From an uncultured Pseudomonadota bacterium (lineage in GTDB: Bacteria > Pseudomonadota > Gammaproteobacteria > Burkholderiales > Rhodocyclaceae): a stretch of 42,230 bases of DNA. The translations under genes and the position numbers were made by a program. The stretch lies in assembly GCA_946479855.1 (NCBI GenBank), contig CAMLHL010000020.1, positions 1 through 42,230 on the forward strand. Reading direction: 5' to 3'. Each line of letters starts with the position of its first letter. Position 1 is the first letter of the stretch. Shown piece after piece: positions 8,329-16,598 of this stretch. The notes under the pieces were generated by a model, which was given only the letters and a program-made list of their open reading frames with translations, was not told the origin of the DNA and searched no databases.

Positions 8329-9783
8329 GTGACCCGATTTGCTCCGGTTTACCGTGCGCTAGGCATGATCATCATGCTTTTCGGCCTGACCATGCTGGCG
8401 CCGCTGATACTCTCCTACGCGACCAACGATGGCGCGCAATCGGCCTACGACGAGGCTTTTGCGCTGACCATGCTGTGTGGCCTCTTTCTTTGGTACCGCT
8501 ATCGTCGCTGCAAGCGCGAACTGAACATCCGCGACGGATTCCTGATGGTCGTCCTGGTTTGGTCGGTGCTGCCAGGGTTTGCCGCGATACCGTTGATGCT
8601 CCAGCTCGGCATCAGTCATACCGATGCCTATTTCGAGACGGTATCGGGCCTGACGACGACCGGTTCGACGGTATTGTCCAATCTCGACCAGTTGCCAATG
8701 TCGATCAACCTGTGGCGCCACCAACTGGTCTGGGTGGGCGGCATGGGTTTGATCGTGCTGGCCATCGCGGTACTGCCCTTGCTCGGTATCGGCGGCCGCC
8801 AGATGTTCAAGGCCGAGACGCCGGGGCCGATGAAGGATGCCAAGTTGACGCCGCGCATCGCCGAAACGGCCAAGGGGCTTTGGCTGGTCTACCTTGGGGT
8901 GACTCTCGCCTGTGTCCTGGCCTTCCGCTGGGCCGGGATGGGCTGGTTCGACGCGGTCTGCCATACCTTCTCGACAATGGGCCTGGGCGGTTTTTCGACG
9001 CATGATGCCAGTTTTGGCTATTTCAATTCGCCGGCGATCGAATTCGTCGCCATCGTCTTCATGCTGATTGCCGGCATGAATTTCGGCACGCTCTTTCTCG
9101 CCGTCAGCGGTCGCTCGATCCGCCCCTATTTCCGTGATCCCGAGGCGGGTTGGTTCATCGGCATTACCCTGGCCAGCATTTTTTTCATCGCCGTCTATAT
9201 CTGGAAAGATGGCGTTTATCCGGATCTCGACACGGCCATGCGCCATGTGGCCTTCAATCTGGTCTCGATTGCCACGACCACCGGCTTTGCCAGTGTGGAC
9301 TTTGGCCAGTGGCCGATCTTTGCCCCCTTGTGGATGCTCTTCCTGTCGAGTTTCGTTACCAGCGCGGGGTCTACCGGCGGCGGCATCAAGATGATGCGTG
9401 CCCTGCTGCTCTACAAGCAGGTCTTTCGCGAACTGCTCCGGGCCATGCATCCGAATGCCGTCTACAACATCCGGATCGGTGGCCAGATGGCGCCGCAGCC
9501 CATCCTCTTCGCGGTCCTTTCCTTCGCCTTCATGTACATGGTCAGCATCGTGTCGCTGACGCTGATCCTCGCTTTTACCGGGCTCGATATCGTTTCCGCC
9601 TTTACGGCTATTGTCGCCAGTATCAACAATACCGGACCGGGCCTCGGGGTGGTCGGGCCGTCGACGACCTACGAGGTTCTTGGCGATTTCCAGACCTGGG
9701 TGTGCATCTTTGCAATGCTGCTTGGCCGTCTCGAAATCTTCACCTTGCTGGTCGTCCTGACCCCGGCCTTCTGGCGTAAGTGA
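8329..9783 (+). CDS. trkH: Trk potassium uptake system membrane subunit TrkH
   Basis: TrkH is the K+-translocating membrane subunit that pairs with TrkA. The 484-aa protein is strongly hydrophobic and shows the repeated selectivity-filter loops of the SKT superfamily: TVSGLTTTGSTVL near 105-117, FSTMGLGGFST near 215-225, a loop in SIATTTGFASVDFG near 315-328, and SINNTGPGLG near 430-440. The start is GTG at 8329, preceded by AAGGAG 6 nt upstream; it begins MTRFAPVYRALG and is favoured over upstream in-frame codons that lie inside trkA. It is the last gene before a strong hairpin terminator. Confidence 0.96.
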   Translation: MTRFAPVYRALGMIIMLFGLTMLAPLILSYATNDGAQSAYDEAFALTMLCGLFLWYRYRRCKRELNIRDGFLMVVLVWSVLPGFAAIPLMLQLGISHTDAYFETVSGLTTTGSTVLSNLDQLPMSINLWRHQLVWVGGMGLIVLAIAVLPLLGIGGRQMFKAETPGPMKDAKLTPRIAETAKGLWLVYLGVTLACVLAFRWAGMGWFDAVCHTFSTMGLGGFSTHDASFGYFNSPAIEFVAIVFMLIAGMNFGTLFLAVSGRSIRPYFRDPEAGWFIGITLASIFFIAVYIWKDGVYPDLDTAMRHVAFNLVSIATTTGFASVDFGQWPIFAPLWMLFLSSFVTSAGSTGGGIKMMRALLLYKQVFRELLRAMHPNAVYNIRIGGQMAPQPILFAVLSFAFMYMVSIVSLTLILAFTGLDIVSAFTAIVASINNTGPGLGVVGPSTTYEVLGDFQTWVCIFAMLLGRLEIFTLLVVLTPAFWRK

Positions 9784-9792
9784 CCTGAGCCC

Positions 9793-9826
9793 CGGAAAGG
9801 CGGATAATTCCGCCTTTCCGATTTTC
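9793..9826 (+). terminator. Rho-independent terminator after trkH
   Basis: Two perfect 12-bp arms, CGGAAAGGCGGA (9793-9804) and TCCGCCTTTCCG (9809-9820), enclose a 4-nt TAAT loop and are followed by ATTTTC. It ends the rsmB-to-trkH transcription unit 10 bp after the trkH stop and lies 14 bp before the hemE start, so hemE probably needs its own promoter or read-through. Confidence 0.85.
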
Positions 9827-9840
9827 TGGCGGAGTCCGAC

Positions 9841-10908
9841 GTGAGCCGACCCAAGAACGATACCTTCCTGCGCGCCCTGCTGAAGGAGCCGACCGAATAC
9901 ACCCCGCTGTGGCTGATGCGCCAGGCCGGGCGCTATCTGCCCGAGTACTGCGAAACCCGCAAACGGGCAGGCAATTTCCTGAGCCTGTGCAAATCGCCGG
10001 CTCTAGCCTGCGAAGTGACGCTGCAGCCGCTGGCCCGCTACGACCTGGACGCCGCGATCCTGTTCTCGGACATCCTGACCGTGCCGGATGCGATGGGTCT
10101 CGGCCTCTATTTCGCCGAAGGCGAGGGGCCGAAATTCGAACGCCCGCTGCGCGAGGAATGGGCGATCAACAACCTGACCGCCCCCGATCCCTACGAGCAC
10201 CTCGGCTACGTCATGGATGCCGTTTCGGAAATCCGCCGCGCCCTGGACAACTCGGTGCCGCTGATCGGTTTCTCCGGCAGCCCCTACACGCTGGCCTGCT
10301 ATATGGTCGAAGGCGAGGGCTCCAGCGATTTCCGCAACATCAAGGGGATGCTCTACAACCGGCCGGACCTGCTGCACCGCATCCTGTCGGTGACGGCCGA
10401 CTCGGTGACCAGCTACCTGAACGCCCAGATCGACTGCGGCGCCCAGGCCGTGATGATCTTCGATACCTGGGGCGGTTCGCTGTCCAACGCGGCCTACCAG
10501 GAATTCTCGCTGCAATACATGCAGCGCATCGTCGCCGGCCTGAAGAAGGAAAAGGACGGCCAGCGCATTCCAAGCATCGTGTTCACCAAAAACGGCGGGC
10601 TGTGGCTGGAAAAGATCGCCGCCATCGGCTGCGATGCCGTTGGCCTAGACTGGACGATCGACATCGGCGAAGCGCGTCGTCGGGTCGGTGACAAGGTGGC
10701 CTTGCAGGGCAATCTCGATCCCAATGTGCTGTTTGCGCAGCCGGAGATCGTTGCCGCCGAAGCCAAGAAGGTTCTCGACAGCTTCGGGCCGGCCAATACC
10801 GGTCACGTGTTCAACCTGGGGCATGGTATTTCGCAATTCACCCCGCCGGAAAGCGTCACCGCCCTGGTCGAAGCGGTGCACTCGCATAGCCGCCTGTTGC
10901 GTCGGTAA
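9841..10908 (+). CDS. hemE: Uroporphyrinogen decarboxylase HemE
   Basis: HemE removes the four acetate carboxyl groups of uroporphyrinogen III to give coproporphyrinogen III in cytosolic haem biosynthesis. The 355-aa length matches the family. The signature [14 protein letters not shown] is at about 22-35 with the substrate-binding arginines. [17 protein letters not shown] carries the catalytic Asp near 80. Other conserved blocks are [22 protein letters not shown] and FNLGHGI with its conserved His near 327. The start is GTG, with a GGAG ribosome-binding site 8 nt upstream. The next gene is priA, after a spacer of about 300 bp with DnaA boxes. Confidence 0.98.
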   Translation: MSRPKNDTFLRALLKEPTEYTPLWLMRQAGRYLPEYCETRKRAGNFLSLCKSPALACEVTLQPLARYDLDAAILFSDILTVPDAMGLGLYFAEGEGPKFERPLREEWAINNLTAPDPYEHLGYVMDAVSEIRRALDNSVPLIGFSGSPYTLACYMVEGEGSSDFRNIKGMLYNRPDLLHRILSVTADSVTSYLNAQIDCGAQAVMIFDTWGGSLSNAAYQEFSLQYMQRIVAGLKKEKDGQRIPSIVFTKNGGLWLEKIAAIGCDAVGLDWTIDIGEARRRVGDKVALQGNLDPNVLFAQPEIVAAEAKKVLDSFGPANTGHVFNLGHGISQFTPPESVTALVEAVHSHSRLLRR

Positions 10909-10936
10909 TACCCATAAGCGAGAGGCTGGGCTTGAC

Positions 10937-10945
10937 TTATGCACA
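10937..10945 (+). promoter_or_regulatory. DnaA box TTATGCACA
   Basis: This is an exact match to the TTATNCACA consensus. It sits in the loop of a 9-bp inverted repeat just after hemE. Confidence 0.55.
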
Positions 10946-11113
10946 GAGTTTTGCCTCTCGCCAAAAATAAAGTCAGAAAAGCCCTTGACTCGGCAGCGTT
11001 TATTCAAGTCAATGAAATTAAACGATTAGTTGTGTTGCTCAATATTTCGGCAGAGTGACGGGGTTGTTGCCAAACCGTTACGCACCGCCAAACTCCAAAA
11101 GAAATCCACAAAG

Positions 11114-11136
11114 TTATCCACAGTTTTTGTGGACAA
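11114..11136 (+). promoter_or_regulatory. Paired inverted DnaA boxes upstream of priA
   Basis: The strong box TTATCCACA (11114-11122) is followed after 5 nt by TGTGGACAA (11128-11136), the reverse complement of TTGTCCACA. Together they form an inverted pair centred about 80 bp upstream of the priA start. Closely spaced opposed DnaA boxes are common at origins and at DnaA-controlled promoters. Confidence 0.6.
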
Positions 11137-11206
11137 CTCAGAAACCGGCTTTTGAGCGCAAGAAAACCGATTTATTGGAGCAATAGCGGCTTCGGCCGAT
11201 GAATCC

Positions 11207-13189
11207 ATGCCTGTTTTGCGCGTCGCTCTCGATATTCCCCTGCATCGGCTTTTCGATTATGTGGCCGAGGCGGCGTCGACCGCTGATCTCGGGCGACGGG
11301 TTCGCGTGCCTTTCGGTCGCGGCGAAAAACTTGGAGTCATTGTCGATGTCGTCGATGGCAGCGACTGGCCGCTCGATCAGCTCAAGCCGGCCGGTGAAAT
11401 CCTGTGCGATCTGCCGCCGCTCCCGCGCGATTTTTTTGGCCTTTGCGAGTTTGCTAGCACTTACTACCAGGCGGCCTTTGGCGAAGTAGTGATGCAGGCC
11501 CTGCCGGCCGGTCTCAAGCGGATCGAACCACCGGCCCGCCGTCACATCCGGCCGGCTGCGCTCCCGGCGGCGCTGCCACCGCCGGCCCTGACCGACGAAC
11601 AACGCGCGGCGGTCGAGGCGATCGATCCGGCGGCCGGTTTTTCGGCTCACCTCCTGCACGGCGTAACCGGCAGCGGCAAGACCGAGGTCTATTTGCGCCT
11701 CGTTGAACGCGCCCTGGCCGCCGGCCGGCAGGTCCTGCTGCTGGTTCCGGAAATCAACCTGACGCCACAGCTCGAGGAGCGGGTGCGCACCCGTTTTCCC
11801 GAGACCGGCGTCGTCTCGCTGCACAGCGAGCTGGCCGAAGCGGCCCGTGAACGCAACTGGCGGGCCGCCTTTGCCGGCGAGGCAAGCATCGTCCTCGGGA
11901 CCCGCCTGGCGATCTTTACGCCCTTGCCGCGCCTTGGCCTGATCGTGGTCGACGAGGAGCACGACGCTTCGTTCAAGCAGCAGGATGGCATGCGTTATTC
12001 GGCTCGCGACATCGCCGTTTTTCGCGCCCGGCAACTCGGCATTCCCGTCCTCCTTGGTTCGGCGACGCCGTCGCTGGAAACCTGGGCCAATGCCCAGGGG
12101 GGCCGCTACGGCCTGCTGACCTTGCGGCAGCGGGCCAATCCGGAGGCCACACTACCCACGGTCCACGTGCTGGATACGCGAAAAATGGTCCTCAAGGAGG
12201 GGGTCAGCGAGCCAATGATCGCGGCCATCCGGGAGCGCCTGGCGCGCGGCGAGCAGAGCCTGGTCTTCCTCAATCGCCGGGGCTATGCGCCGGTGCTGGC
12301 CTGTCCGGCCTGCGGCTGGGTGTCGCGCTGCACGCGCTGTGCCGCCAACATGGTGCTGCATCTGGCCGATCGCCGGCTGCGCTGTCATCACTGCGGCTGC
12401 GAACATCGCGTGCCGAAGGCCTGCCCGACTTGCGGCAACCAGGACATTCATCCCTTCGGGCGTGGGACGCAACGGCTGGAAGGCTGGTTGCAGGAGCAGT
12501 TTCCCGAGGCGCGCGTACTGCGTGTCGACCGCGATTCGGTGAAGAGCCGCAAGCAGTGGGAGGCCATGCTCGAACGCATCCATGGCGGTGAAGCCGACAT
12601 TCTGGTCGGTACGCAAATGTTGGCTAAGGGCCATGATTTTCCGAAATTGACGCTGGTCAGCGTGCTCGGGGCCGATGCGGCATTGTTTGCCGCCGACTGG
12701 CGGGCGCCGGAGCGCCTGTTCGCCCAGTTGATGCAGGTCGCCGGGCGAGCCGGGCGGGCCGAACTGAAGGGCGAAGTGCAGATCCAGACGCAATATCCGG
12801 ATCATCCGCTGTTTGCCGCCGTGGCTGCCCACGATTACCCCGGCTTTGCCGCAGGCCAACTCAAGGAGCGCGAGCAGGCCGGTTTTCCACCCTATGCCTT
12901 CCAGGCGATGTTGCGCGCCGAGGCGCCCGAGATGGCCGATGCCATCGCCTTCCTGAAGACGGCGGCGGCCTTGCCGGTGGTCGGTGAGCACGAAAACATC
13001 TTCATCTACGACCCGATACCGATGAAAATGGCCCGTCTGGCCAATCTGGAGCGTGGCCAGCTGCTCGCCGAATCGCATTCGCGGCCGGCGCTGCAGGCCT
13101 TTCTGCCGTGCTGGCGGGAAGCCATCGAGGGCATCAAGGCGCCTTCCAAGCTGCGCTGGCACATCGAAGTCGATCCGCTGGAGTTTTGA
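11207..13189 (+). CDS. priA: Primosomal protein N' (replication restart helicase PriA)
   Basis: PriA recognises stalled forks and D-loops and reloads DnaB. The 660-aa protein has an N-terminal 3'-DNA-binding domain (about 1-105), a superfamily 2 helicase core and the family's zinc-binding insert. Walker A is GVTGSGKTE at about 152-160, and the DEEH box is at 249-252 in LIVVDEEHDASFKQQ. The insert spans about 366-410, with cysteines in CPACGWVSRCTRC, CHHCGC and CPTCG, and the C-terminal domain follows. The start ATG gives the typical MPVLRVALDIPL N-terminus. Its upstream region carries DnaA boxes, which is noteworthy for a replication gene. Confidence 0.97.
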   Translation: MPVLRVALDIPLHRLFDYVAEAASTADLGRRVRVPFGRGEKLGVIVDVVDGSDWPLDQLKPAGEILCDLPPLPRDFFGLCEFASTYYQAAFGEVVMQALPAGLKRIEPPARRHIRPAALPAALPPPALTDEQRAAVEAIDPAAGFSAHLLHGVTGSGKTEVYLRLVERALAAGRQVLLLVPEINLTPQLEERVRTRFPETGVVSLHSELAEAARERNWRAAFAGEASIVLGTRLAIFTPLPRLGLIVVDEEHDASFKQQDGMRYSARDIAVFRARQLGIPVLLGSATPSLETWANAQGGRYGLLTLRQRANPEATLPTVHVLDTRKMVLKEGVSEPMIAAIRERLARGEQSLVFLNRRGYAPVLACPACGWVSRCTRCAANMVLHLADRRLRCHHCGCEHRVPKACPTCGNQDIHPFGRGTQRLEGWLQEQFPEARVLRVDRDSVKSRKQWEAMLERIHGGEADILVGTQMLAKGHDFPKLTLVSVLGADAALFAADWRAPERLFAQLMQVAGRAGRAELKGEVQIQTQYPDHPLFAAVAAHDYPGFAAGQLKEREQAGFPPYAFQAMLRAEAPEMADAIAFLKTAAALPVVGEHENIFIYDPIPMKMARLANLERGQLLAESHSRPALQAFLPCWREAIEGIKAPSKLRWHIEVDPLEF

Positions 13190-13240
13190 CCGGCACGTAC
13201 CTTGCAAGGATGCTCGCCCAACCATTGCCAGGAGGGCATC

Positions 13241-14221
13241 ATGAAAATCCAGGATTCCTCGGTTCAACTCTCGGCCAGCCACGAAGCGAGCCTCCACCGG
13301 CGTACGGAACTGACCAGCAGCACGGGGTTCCGGCAGCTCTTCGAGACGCTGGCGGCAACTGAGCCCGACGCTGAAAGCGCGGGCCGGCAGCGTGTCCAGA
13401 AACTCCTCCAGTCACTGGTCGATGCCATTCTTGCCGCTCTCGACGGCAAAAAATGCGGGGCTGAGTTTGCCTCCTGCGTATTGCCGGCAGATACGAAGGC
13501 CGTCGATCGTGGTCGCGCAATGCCGTGGCACAGGCAGTTTGCCGAGACGGTCAGTGAAAGCGAGAAAACCTCGGTCCGTGGCCAAGGATGCGTCAAGACC
13601 GATGACGGACGCGACCTCGCCTTCAATTTTTCTCTCGACCTGGCGCGTGATTACACCCATCGCTCACTGATCGACGAAAGCGGCGAGATTGCCTTGCGCG
13701 ATCCCTTGGTCCTCAGTTTTCCCGGCCATTCCTGCGAGTTGACCGGCCAGCGCATGGCCTTCGACCTGAATGCGGATGGGACGCCAGAGGAAATCCCCGG
13801 CCTGGGGGCGGGCAGCGGCTTTCTCGTTTTCGATCGGAACGGCAACGCCAAGGCGGACGATGGCAGTGAGTTGTTCGGTGTCGCCAGCGGCAATGGCTTC
13901 GCCGATCTGGCCAGGCTCGACGACGATCACAATGGCTGGATCGACGAGGGTGACGCCGCTTTCGACAAGCTCGCTGTCTGGTCGGGTGACGGCCTGGCTT
14001 CGCTCAAGGCGCGCGGGATCGGTGCCCTCTACACTGCGACGGTCGACGCCCCGTTTTCACTAAAAACCGCCGATAACGAACTCCTCGGCCAAATCCGCTC
14101 GGCCGGGCTTTACCTTGGTGAAACGGGGGAGGTTGGCTACCTGCAGCAAGTCGATCTGGCGGTTCCCGACTCGGCGACCGGCGGGGCGAAGTCAGGCCAG
14201 AGCCAGCCCCGGGCCGCCTAG
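13241..14221 (+). CDS. EF-hand-like acidic-motif protein of unknown function
   Basis: The 326-aa protein starts at an ATG with a strong AGGAGG ribosome-binding site; no signal peptide or membrane segment is visible. Residues 45-70 look helical. The C-terminal half carries Asp/Asn/Gly-rich loops resembling EF-hand or dockerin calcium sites: DLNADGTPEE (175-184), DRNGNAKADDGSE (198-210) and DDDHNGWIDEGD (227-238), each followed by conserved hydrophobic stretches (LFGVASGNGFADLARL, AFDKLAVW). This arrangement recurs in proteobacterial proteins of unknown function, some of them large or exported. Calcium binding is likely but the role is unknown. It stands alone between priA and a convergent MOSC gene. 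Confidence 0.85.
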   Translation: MKIQDSSVQLSASHEASLHRRTELTSSTGFRQLFETLAATEPDAESAGRQRVQKLLQSLVDAILAALDGKKCGAEFASCVLPADTKAVDRGRAMPWHRQFAETVSESEKTSVRGQGCVKTDDGRDLAFNFSLDLARDYTHRSLIDESGEIALRDPLVLSFPGHSCELTGQRMAFDLNADGTPEEIPGLGAGSGFLVFDRNGNAKADDGSELFGVASGNGFADLARLDDDHNGWIDEGDAAFDKLAVWSGDGLASLKARGIGALYTATVDAPFSLKTADNELLGQIRSAGLYLGETGEVGYLQQVDLAVPDSATGGAKSGQSQPRAA

Positions 14222-14258
14222 CCGCATGAAATGGCGGTGCGCCAGGCGCGCGGTCGGG

Positions 14259-14957
14259 TCAAGGGGTTTCGGGTTTCACGTGGAACGCTGTTAGGGGCTG
14301 TGGCGCCTTATCGGGATTTTTGCGTAGCCACTCGATCCGCGTCACGATCTTTTGCTGCCAGTTCTCGGCGATGCCCGGTGTTGCCGCCAGTTTTTCCAGG
14401 TCGGCCAGCGCCGGGCGATGGGCCTGCCAGCATTGCATGGCCGCGGCCAGGGTGCAGGCATCGGCGGCGCGCTCGATTTCCAGGGCATCCCCCGGCCTGA
14501 CCCGGCCCGGGGTAATTACCCGCCAGTACCAGCCGGTCAGGCGTTCCCGGGCGATGAATTCCGCCATGCCTTCGCAGGCAAAACGCTCATCGATTTTCCA
14601 GCACGGGTTGCGTGGCTGGCAGACTTGCAGGCGGGCGCTGCCGAGCTGCCAGACATCGCCGATCCTTACCGCGTTCTCGTCGAGGTTGGCGGAGATGTTT
14701 TCGCCGAGGCTGCCGATGACCAGTTGCCCGGCGACTTCCGGGAAGCGGGCGGCCAGTTTTGCATAATGGCTGGCCGGATAAAGGTGCACCGCCTTGTCCG
14801 GGCCGCCATGCACGCGGCGGTCCGCCTGTTGGTCGCCGATGAAGCCTGTGGGGCCGAGTTCAAGTTCGCGGCTGACCGGCTGCTTGTAGATGCCGGTAGG
14901 GCGGCCGGATTCGGGGAGTGGGCGAATGCCGCCGATGAAGAGGGATACCTTGATCAT
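14259..14957 (-). CDS. MOSC domain-containing protein (YiiM-like)
   Basis: The protein is 232 aa. Its MOSC domain (about 20-170) includes the segments GDQQADRRVHGGPDKAVHLY and SLGENISA and the conserved cysteine block CQPRNPCWKIDERF, with Cys119 in the position expected to bind the molybdenum-cofactor sulfur. A three-helix tail follows (about 180-225). This layout matches YiiM, which reduces N-hydroxylated base analogues using molybdopterin cofactor. It may therefore depend on the same cofactor type as the formate dehydrogenase later in the window. Its last codons (FHVKPETP) overlap the second parS-like site. It is convergent with the EF-hand-like gene. Confidence 0.92.
   Translation of the reverse strand: MIKVSLFIGGIRPLPESGRPTGIYKQPVSRELELGPTGFIGDQQADRRVHGGPDKAVHLYPASHYAKLAARFPEVAGQLVIGSLGENISANLDENAVRIGDVWQLGSARLQVCQPRNPCWKIDERFACEGMAEFIARERLTGWYWRVITPGRVRPGDALEIERAADACTLAAAMQCWQAHRPALADLEKLAATPGIAENWQQKIVTRIEWLRKNPDKAPQPLTAFHVKPETP
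14272..14287. promoter_or_regulatory. parS: parS-like ParB-binding site 2
   Basis: GGTTTCACGTGGAACG contains GTTTCACGTGGAAC, which fits the degenerate parS core GTTYCACGTGRAAC. It differs from a perfect palindrome at one paired position. It overlaps the 3' end of the MOSC gene near the convergent junction with the EF-hand-like gene. Confidence 0.7.
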
Positions 14958-14972
14958 GGGCGAATTTTGCCA

Positions 14973-15866
14973 TCAATCCCATAGCCATGCGGCACCGCGG
15001 ACTCCCGAGGAATCTCCGTGCGTCGGCGGCAGCAGCTTTGTGTCAAAAACATCCGAAAATATATGTCGACCGTAGGATGCCGGTAAATTGCGGTAGAGCC
15101 GGGCCATTTTCGACAGGCCGCCGCCGAGGACAATGACCTGCGGGTCGATGATGTTGATGACGCTGGCCAGGGCCCGGCCGAGTCGATCCTCGTAGCGGCG
15201 CAGCGTGGTTTCGCAGACGACATCGCCGGCGCTAGCCCGGCGGTCGATTTCAGCCGGATCGAGCCGCTCGCCGCTGTGTCGCAAGTGATCGGCGCTCATC
15301 GCTGGTCCGGAAAGATAGGCCTCGATGCAGCCTTCACGGCCACAGTAACATCCCGGCAAGGGCAGATCGTCGCCCGCGGGCCGGGGCAAGGGATTGTGCC
15401 CCCATTCCCCGGCGATGGCGTTGGCACCGATCAGTACTTGCCGGTTGATGACAATGCCGCCACCGACGCCGGTGCCGAGAATGACGCCGAAAACAATTCC
15501 GGCATCACGGCCGCTGCCATCAATGGCTTCCGAGAGGGCAAAGCAGTTGGCATCGTTGGCCAGCCGTATTTCACGCTGGAGCACAGCCTGCAGGTCACGG
15601 CGGAGTGGCTTGCCGATCAGGCTGGTCGAGTTGGCATTCTTGATCAGCCCGCTGGCCAGCGATTCGGCGCCAGGAATGCCGATGCCGAGCGAGCCACGCC
15701 GACCGAGCCGGGCTTCCACGGCTTCGACCAGTCCGGCCACGGCCATGACGGTGCCCATGTAATCGCCCTGCGGGGTTGCGATACGCTGGCGCAGCAATTC
15801 CCGGCCATCGTCGTCGAGAGCGATGATCTCGATCTTGGTGCCGCCAAGATCGATCCCCAGGCGCAT
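14973..15866 (-). CDS. ROK family sugar kinase (fructokinase/N-acetylhexosamine kinase type)
   Basis: The protein is 297 aa with an ASKHA fold. The N-terminal phosphate loop is GIDLGGTKIEI (4-14), the catalytic Asp105 lies in LANDANCFALSEA, and the glycine-rich block is GVILGTGVGGGIV. The ROK zinc site consists of His157 (GEWGHNPL) with Cys173, Cys175 and Cys180 (CYCGREGCIEAYLSG). The second ATP segment includes VIVLGGGLSK. It phosphorylates a hexose; the sequence resembles bacterial fructokinase (Mak) and NagK, but the substrate cannot be fixed. ATG at 15866 is preferred to an adjacent upstream TTG. It shares one base with the stop of the methyltransferase-like gene upstream, indicating an operon. 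Confidence 0.9.
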   Translation of the reverse strand: MRLGIDLGGTKIEIIALDDDGRELLRQRIATPQGDYMGTVMAVAGLVEAVEARLGRRGSLGIGIPGAESLASGLIKNANSTSLIGKPLRRDLQAVLQREIRLANDANCFALSEAIDGSGRDAGIVFGVILGTGVGGGIVINRQVLIGANAIAGEWGHNPLPRPAGDDLPLPGCYCGREGCIEAYLSGPAMSADHLRHSGERLDPAEIDRRASAGDVVCETTLRRYEDRLGRALASVINIIDPQVIVLGGGLSKMARLYRNLPASYGRHIFSDVFDTKLLPPTHGDSSGVRGAAWLWD

Positions 15867-16516
15867 CAAACCCGGACGGCGACGCCCTTGACGTTGCCGT
15901 AGGTGGTGGTCAGGGTGCGCAGTACGCTGGCTCCGGCGTCGAGTAGCAGCATGAACAGGTTGCGCTCGGTGTACAGGCAGACGGGCTGATGGAGGTCGTA
16001 TTTTCCGGCGAGGGGCGGCGCCAGTTTGGCGAAGCGCTGGTCGATTGTCGCATCGCTGGCGGCATACCCTTCGCTGAGCTCCGAGTGCAGGCCGAGGACC
16101 GAGAGATACAGCTTGCCGCCGATTTTCAGCTTGAACAGTAATTGGCGGACGATCTGCCGGGCCTCGTCATACGGCATGGCGCACAGGCCGCGGCGAATGA
16201 TGATGATGTCGAACAACTGGTTCTGGGGATGTTCCGGCAGATTCGGAAAAACGTAGGGGGCGAAGCTGACCAGGTCGCTCAGCCCGGCGGCCAGGATGCG
16301 GCCTTCGACGTTCTGCTTGAGTTCGGGAGCCTCGGCGATGACGACACGGGCATCGAGACGGGCAAACTTGACTGCCAGTTCGCAGCGGCGGTCGGGCAGG
16401 ATCATCACCGAGACACTGTGGTCTATCCGCTGACGCTTGGCGCACTCTTCCAGCGCGAAGCGTTCAATTTCGTCGGACCCCGTCTCCAGGGGATTGGCGG
16501 TAATATTGGTCGGCAT
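15866..16516 (-). CDS. Class I SAM-dependent methyltransferase-like protein
   Basis: The 216-aa protein has a Rossmann-like pattern: a central VVIAEAPELKQNVEGRI segment with an acidic residue at the end of strand 2, then FDIIIIRRGLCAMPYDEARQIVRQLLFKLKIGGKLYLSVLG, which is typical of methyltransferase motifs IV-VI. A canonical GxGxG motif I is not obvious; the corresponding region reads SVMILPDRRCELAVKFA. SAM binding is therefore an inference from fold, and the substrate is unknown. It is coupled to the ROK kinase gene (TGATG junction) and divergent from the DUF1840 gene. Confidence 0.65.
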   Translation of the reverse strand: MPTNITANPLETGSDEIERFALEECAKRQRIDHSVSVMILPDRRCELAVKFARLDARVVIAEAPELKQNVEGRILAAGLSDLVSFAPYVFPNLPEHPQNQLFDIIIIRRGLCAMPYDEARQIVRQLLFKLKIGGKLYLSVLGLHSELSEGYAASDATIDQRFAKLAPPLAGKYDLHQPVCLYTERNLFMLLLDAGASVLRTLTTTYGNVKGVAVRV

Positions 16517-16598
16517 GTCTAGTCTCTCCGCTTTGGCCCATTGTGCATGAAGGTCGGGCGGAATGACAACATGGATTCAATTGGCGAAAGGAAAAACA

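Larger units (their letters stand above)
10909..11206. promoter_or_regulatory. AT-richer hemE-priA spacer with DnaA boxes
   Basis: This 298-bp gap holds no credible gene. It contains two exact DnaA boxes of the TTATNCACA type, TTATGCACA at 10937-10945 and TTATCCACA at 11114-11122, and an inverted near-match TGTGGACAA at 11128-11136. A weaker AAATCCACA lies at 11102-11110. Between them (about 10960-11060) the sequence is clearly AT-richer than its surroundings. A 9-bp inverted repeat GCGAGAGGC/GCCTCTCGC (10918-10926 and 10953-10961) surrounds the first box and may also serve as a hemE terminator. The region could be a DnaA-regulated priA promoter, a DnaA-titration site or an origin element. 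Confidence 0.6.

Noticed and set aside
10802..10815. CACGTG in hemE as a parS site
   Set aside because: Flanks GGT and TTC do not match the parS core; the sequence encodes conserved HemE residues (GHVFN).
14973..15869. TTG start one codon upstream of the ROK kinase ATG
   Set aside because: The ATG at 15866 gives the usual MRLGIDLGGTK start and forms a TGATG junction with the upstream stop; the TTG adds one unneeded residue.
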